Shown: in pieces, positions 45,959-47,814 of the stretch
Position numbering within the stretch: position 1 is the stretch's first letter
Layout of the letters: each line of letters opens with the position of its first letter
Assembly: GCA_902782245.1 (NCBI GenBank)
Contig: CACZMI010000023.1
Coordinates: 1 to 47,814 of the forward strand
Length of the DNA: 47,814 nt
Direction: 5' to 3'
Source: an uncultured Bacteroidales bacterium
Lineage (GTDB): Bacteria; Bacteroidota; Bacteroidia; Bacteroidales; Bacteroidaceae
Notes under the pieces: generated by a model
Database searches by the model: none
Told to the model about the DNA's origin: nothing
The model's input: only the letters and a program-made list of their open reading frames with translations
Program-made: the position numbers and the translations under genes

Positions 45959-45966
45959 CAAATGTA
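45959..45966 (-). promoter_or_regulatory. Promoter -7 box of upp (TACATTTG)
   Basis: TACATTTG on the minus strand is an exact TAnnTTTG box, giving a leader of about 40 nt. Confidence 0.6.
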
Positions 45967-46052
45967 CATAATTCAAAGTAAAAACAACCATTATTATGAT
46001 TAAAATGGGTATCTTCAAACCCCGAAAATTATAAACAACACCAATATACATT

Positions 46053-47814
46053 ATGAGAATCAAGAATCTGACTCTTCTCCTCGTAGCAGCCGCTATGACA
46101 GGAGCCATCAGCGCCCAGCCGGGCGGAATGGGACAGCAGGCCCCATCAACAGTTATCAATCCCAATAACACAGTGACTTTCAACTACTCAAACCGCAACG
46201 CCAAATCCGTAAAGGTATGGACCCAGTTCAGCGAGAGCGTGGAGATGACCAAAGGCGCAAACGGAGTGTGGACCGCAACCATCGGACCGGCCGAGCCCGA
46301 TATCTACCCCTATCATTTTGAGGTGGACGGAATAAGCGTAATGGACCCGCAGTGCCCCGAGTGGTTCCCCAACGAGACTTTCAAGAACAGCCTTCTGGAT
46401 ATGCGCGCCGACAAGCTGAGCGCACTCAAGGACGTTCCGCACGGAAGCGTGGATTACCTTAATTACTGGTCACCCGGACTGGGAATGCACATCCCCGTGA
46501 TAGTATATACCCCGCCGTTCTACGATGACCCCAAGAACAAGGACAAGAAATACCCCGTGATGTACCTTATAAGCGGTACCACCGATACCGAGGAGGTATA
46601 TTTCAAGGTTGGTAAGATGAACCTCATACTGGACAACCTGATTGCAGAAGGTAAGGCCAAGGAGATGATCCTGGTACTTCCCTACGGTAACGCCACACTG
46701 CTCAAGACCGAGCGTCAGCCCCAGCCCCAGGGCGGCCGTGGCGGATTCGGTGGAATGGGCGGCTTTGGCGGAATGGGCGGAGGTTACAACTTCAATGCCG
46801 ATTTCACCGATGTATTGATGCCCTTTGTTGAGAGCAACTACCGCACCATCAACGATGCCGACCATCGCGGTATAGGCGGATTCTCACGCGGCGGCAACCA
46901 GGGTATGGCCATCGGACTTGCCAATCTGGACAAGTTCTCATACCTGTGCTCATACAGCTCGTTCACTCAGGTCCGTGACAGCCAGTTTGAGGATTCAGAG
47001 GCTTTCAACAAGAAGGTACACCTGTTCTGGCTGGGCATAGGCACCGATGATTTCCTGTACGGAAACTCCAAGGACCTGATGCAGATGCTTGACCGCCATA
47101 ACATCAAGAACGTCAAGGTCTTCACTCACGATAAGTACGGCCACACCTGGATGAACGCCCGCTACTGGCTGGAGAAGTCATTCCCTCTGCTGTTCCAGGA
47201 TCAGGCAGTCATTGACAAGGCAGTTGCCGAGAGCATGAGCCTTGAGGAGGCCGAGAAGGTACGTCTGGAGAAGTTGGGCGGTGCAGAGCCTTCACGTCTT
47301 ACCGGATCACTAATGTCAAGCCTCTTCCCCGCAGGCGTAAAGTCACCGGAGTACAATGCCGACGGCACAGTTACATTCCGCTGCCAGGCTCCCGATGCCC
47401 AGAAGGTTGAACTGGACTGCCAGATGCTTGCCTCAAGAGCTGCCATGGAGAAGGATGACCGCGGTGTATGGAGCATCACCGTAACTCCCCCCGCTCCCGA
47501 TATCTACCCCTACGCATTCGTTATAGACGGCACACAGGTGGCCGATCCCAACAACATGCATATGTTCCCCAACGAGAACTTCAAGTACAGCCTTGTTGAT
47601 GTACGCGGTGAGGCTCCGTCTGTTCAGGATATCCAGCAGGATGTTCCCCACGGCAAGGTGGCATACCGCTACTACTTCTCAAAGGCTTGCGGCATAGAGC
47701 GCCCCATGTGCGTATATACTCCCGCCGGTTATGATCCCAACGGCAAGGAAAAACTGCCCGTTCTGTATCTGATTCATGGTATGACCGATACCTACGAGAC
47801 CTGGTTCAAGGTAG
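46053..47814 (+). CDS. Exported tandem CBM48-CE1 esterase, 3' end cut by window
   Basis: 587 codons run to the window end without a stop. Signal peptide MRIKNLTLLLVAAAMTGAISAQ. Module 1: a CBM48-like early-set domain (about 35-115, NTVTFNYSNRNAKSVKVWTQ, DIYPYHFEVDG), then an esterase-D/CE1 alpha/beta-hydrolase (YPVMYLISGTTDTEEVYFKV, nucleophile in IGGFSRGGNQG near 277, His in KYGHTWMNAR near 362). A glycine-rich insert (GGRGGFGGMGGFGG) lies at about 228-245. Module 2 starts near 430 and repeats the pattern: VTFRCQAPDAQKVELDC, DIYPYAFVIDG and YLIHGMTDTYETWFKV. The family includes feruloyl and acetyl esterases acting on arabinoxylan. The two modules are related but not identical, so an old internal duplication is likely. 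No clear -7 box was found. Confidence 0.88.
   Translation, partial: MRIKNLTLLLVAAAMTGAISAQPGGMGQQAPSTVINPNNTVTFNYSNRNAKSVKVWTQFSESVEMTKGANGVWTATIGPAEPDIYPYHFEVDGISVMDPQCPEWFPNETFKNSLLDMRADKLSALKDVPHGSVDYLNYWSPGLGMHIPVIVYTPPFYDDPKNKDKKYPVMYLISGTTDTEEVYFKVGKMNLILDNLIAEGKAKEMILVLPYGNATLLKTERQPQPQGGRGGFGGMGGFGGMGGGYNFNADFTDVLMPFVESNYRTINDADHRGIGGFSRGGNQGMAIGLANLDKFSYLCSYSSFTQVRDSQFEDSEAFNKKVHLFWLGIGTDDFLYGNSKDLMQMLDRHNIKNVKVFTHDKYGHTWMNARYWLEKSFPLLFQDQAVIDKAVAESMSLEEAEKVRLEKLGGAEPSRLTGSLMSSLFPAGVKSPEYNADGTVTFRCQAPDAQKVELDCQMLASRAAMEKDDRGVWSITVTPPAPDIYPYAFVIDGTQVADPNNMHMFPNENFKYSLVDVRGEAPSVQDIQQDVPHGKVAYRYYFSKACGIERPMCVYTPAGYDPNGKEKLPVLYLIHGMTDTYETWFKV

Overview
The window looks like chromosomal DNA of a member of the phylum Bacteroidota, order Bacteroidales (Prevotella- or Bacteroides-like; I cannot name the genus from sequence alone). 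The grounds are many start-proximal -7 boxes of the TAnnTTTG type typical of this phylum, a fused SecDF, an RNase H with an N-terminal viroplasmin domain, a fused gamma-alpha 2-oxoacid oxidoreductase, a DUF3244 protein, a T9SS-like C-terminal domain and several exported glycan-active enzymes. Most genes are conserved housekeeping or envelope genes, packed tightly with 1-6 bp or overlapping convergent junctions.

Layout. 1-2048: 3'-truncated pnp (minus). 2219-5701: three-gene operon with a SIS-domain sugar-phosphate isomerase, a PfkB kinase and an LtaS-like membrane phosphotransferase. 8741-5698 (minus): msbA-like lipid exporter then purT. 8855-12108: outer-membrane protein, PAP2 phosphatase with a C-terminal barrel-like half, and a LpxL-type acyltransferase, which together with divergent msbA make a lipid A/envelope locus. 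14576-12115 (minus): argS-rnhA. 14654-17129: two rhomboids and a membrane-anchored EEP-family hydrolase. 20316-17131 (minus): exported GH2 beta-galactosidase. 20428-23421: secDF. 23546-24760: Sel1/Gly-rich/TonB-C protein. 24972-27812: korA-korB.

27811-27894 is a nearly perfect 36-bp inverted repeat (REPIN-like), followed by a small GlsB/YeaQ-type membrane protein. 28292-38820 is the accessory region: a lipoprotein-TPR-TM-HTH regulator, a DUF3244 protein, a short YD-repeat/T9SS-CTD protein, and a 2270-residue secreted RHS protein (PPC, SpvB, FG-GAP, YD repeats, RHS core). The RHS tip is AT-richer and ends in an HExxH zincin motif. It is followed by an overlapping exported candidate immunity protein and a frameshifted lipoprotein gene. 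This looks like a polymorphic-toxin locus and is the most interesting part of the window. 38848-39904 is a scar-like stretch: a truncated AAA-ATPase/DUF4143 fragment and a tRNA-Arg(CCU), with a 26-bp piece of the tRNA repeated nearby in inverted orientation.

39989-47814: hemicellulose/arabinan-type enzymes (GH127-esterase fusion, GH3, tandem CBM48-CE1 esterase cut by the window end) interrupted by upp. A half copy of the REP-like element lies between the GH3 gene and upp. No SusC/SusD pair, transposase, integrase, CRISPR array or rRNA was seen. No stretch over 300 bases lacks a gene.
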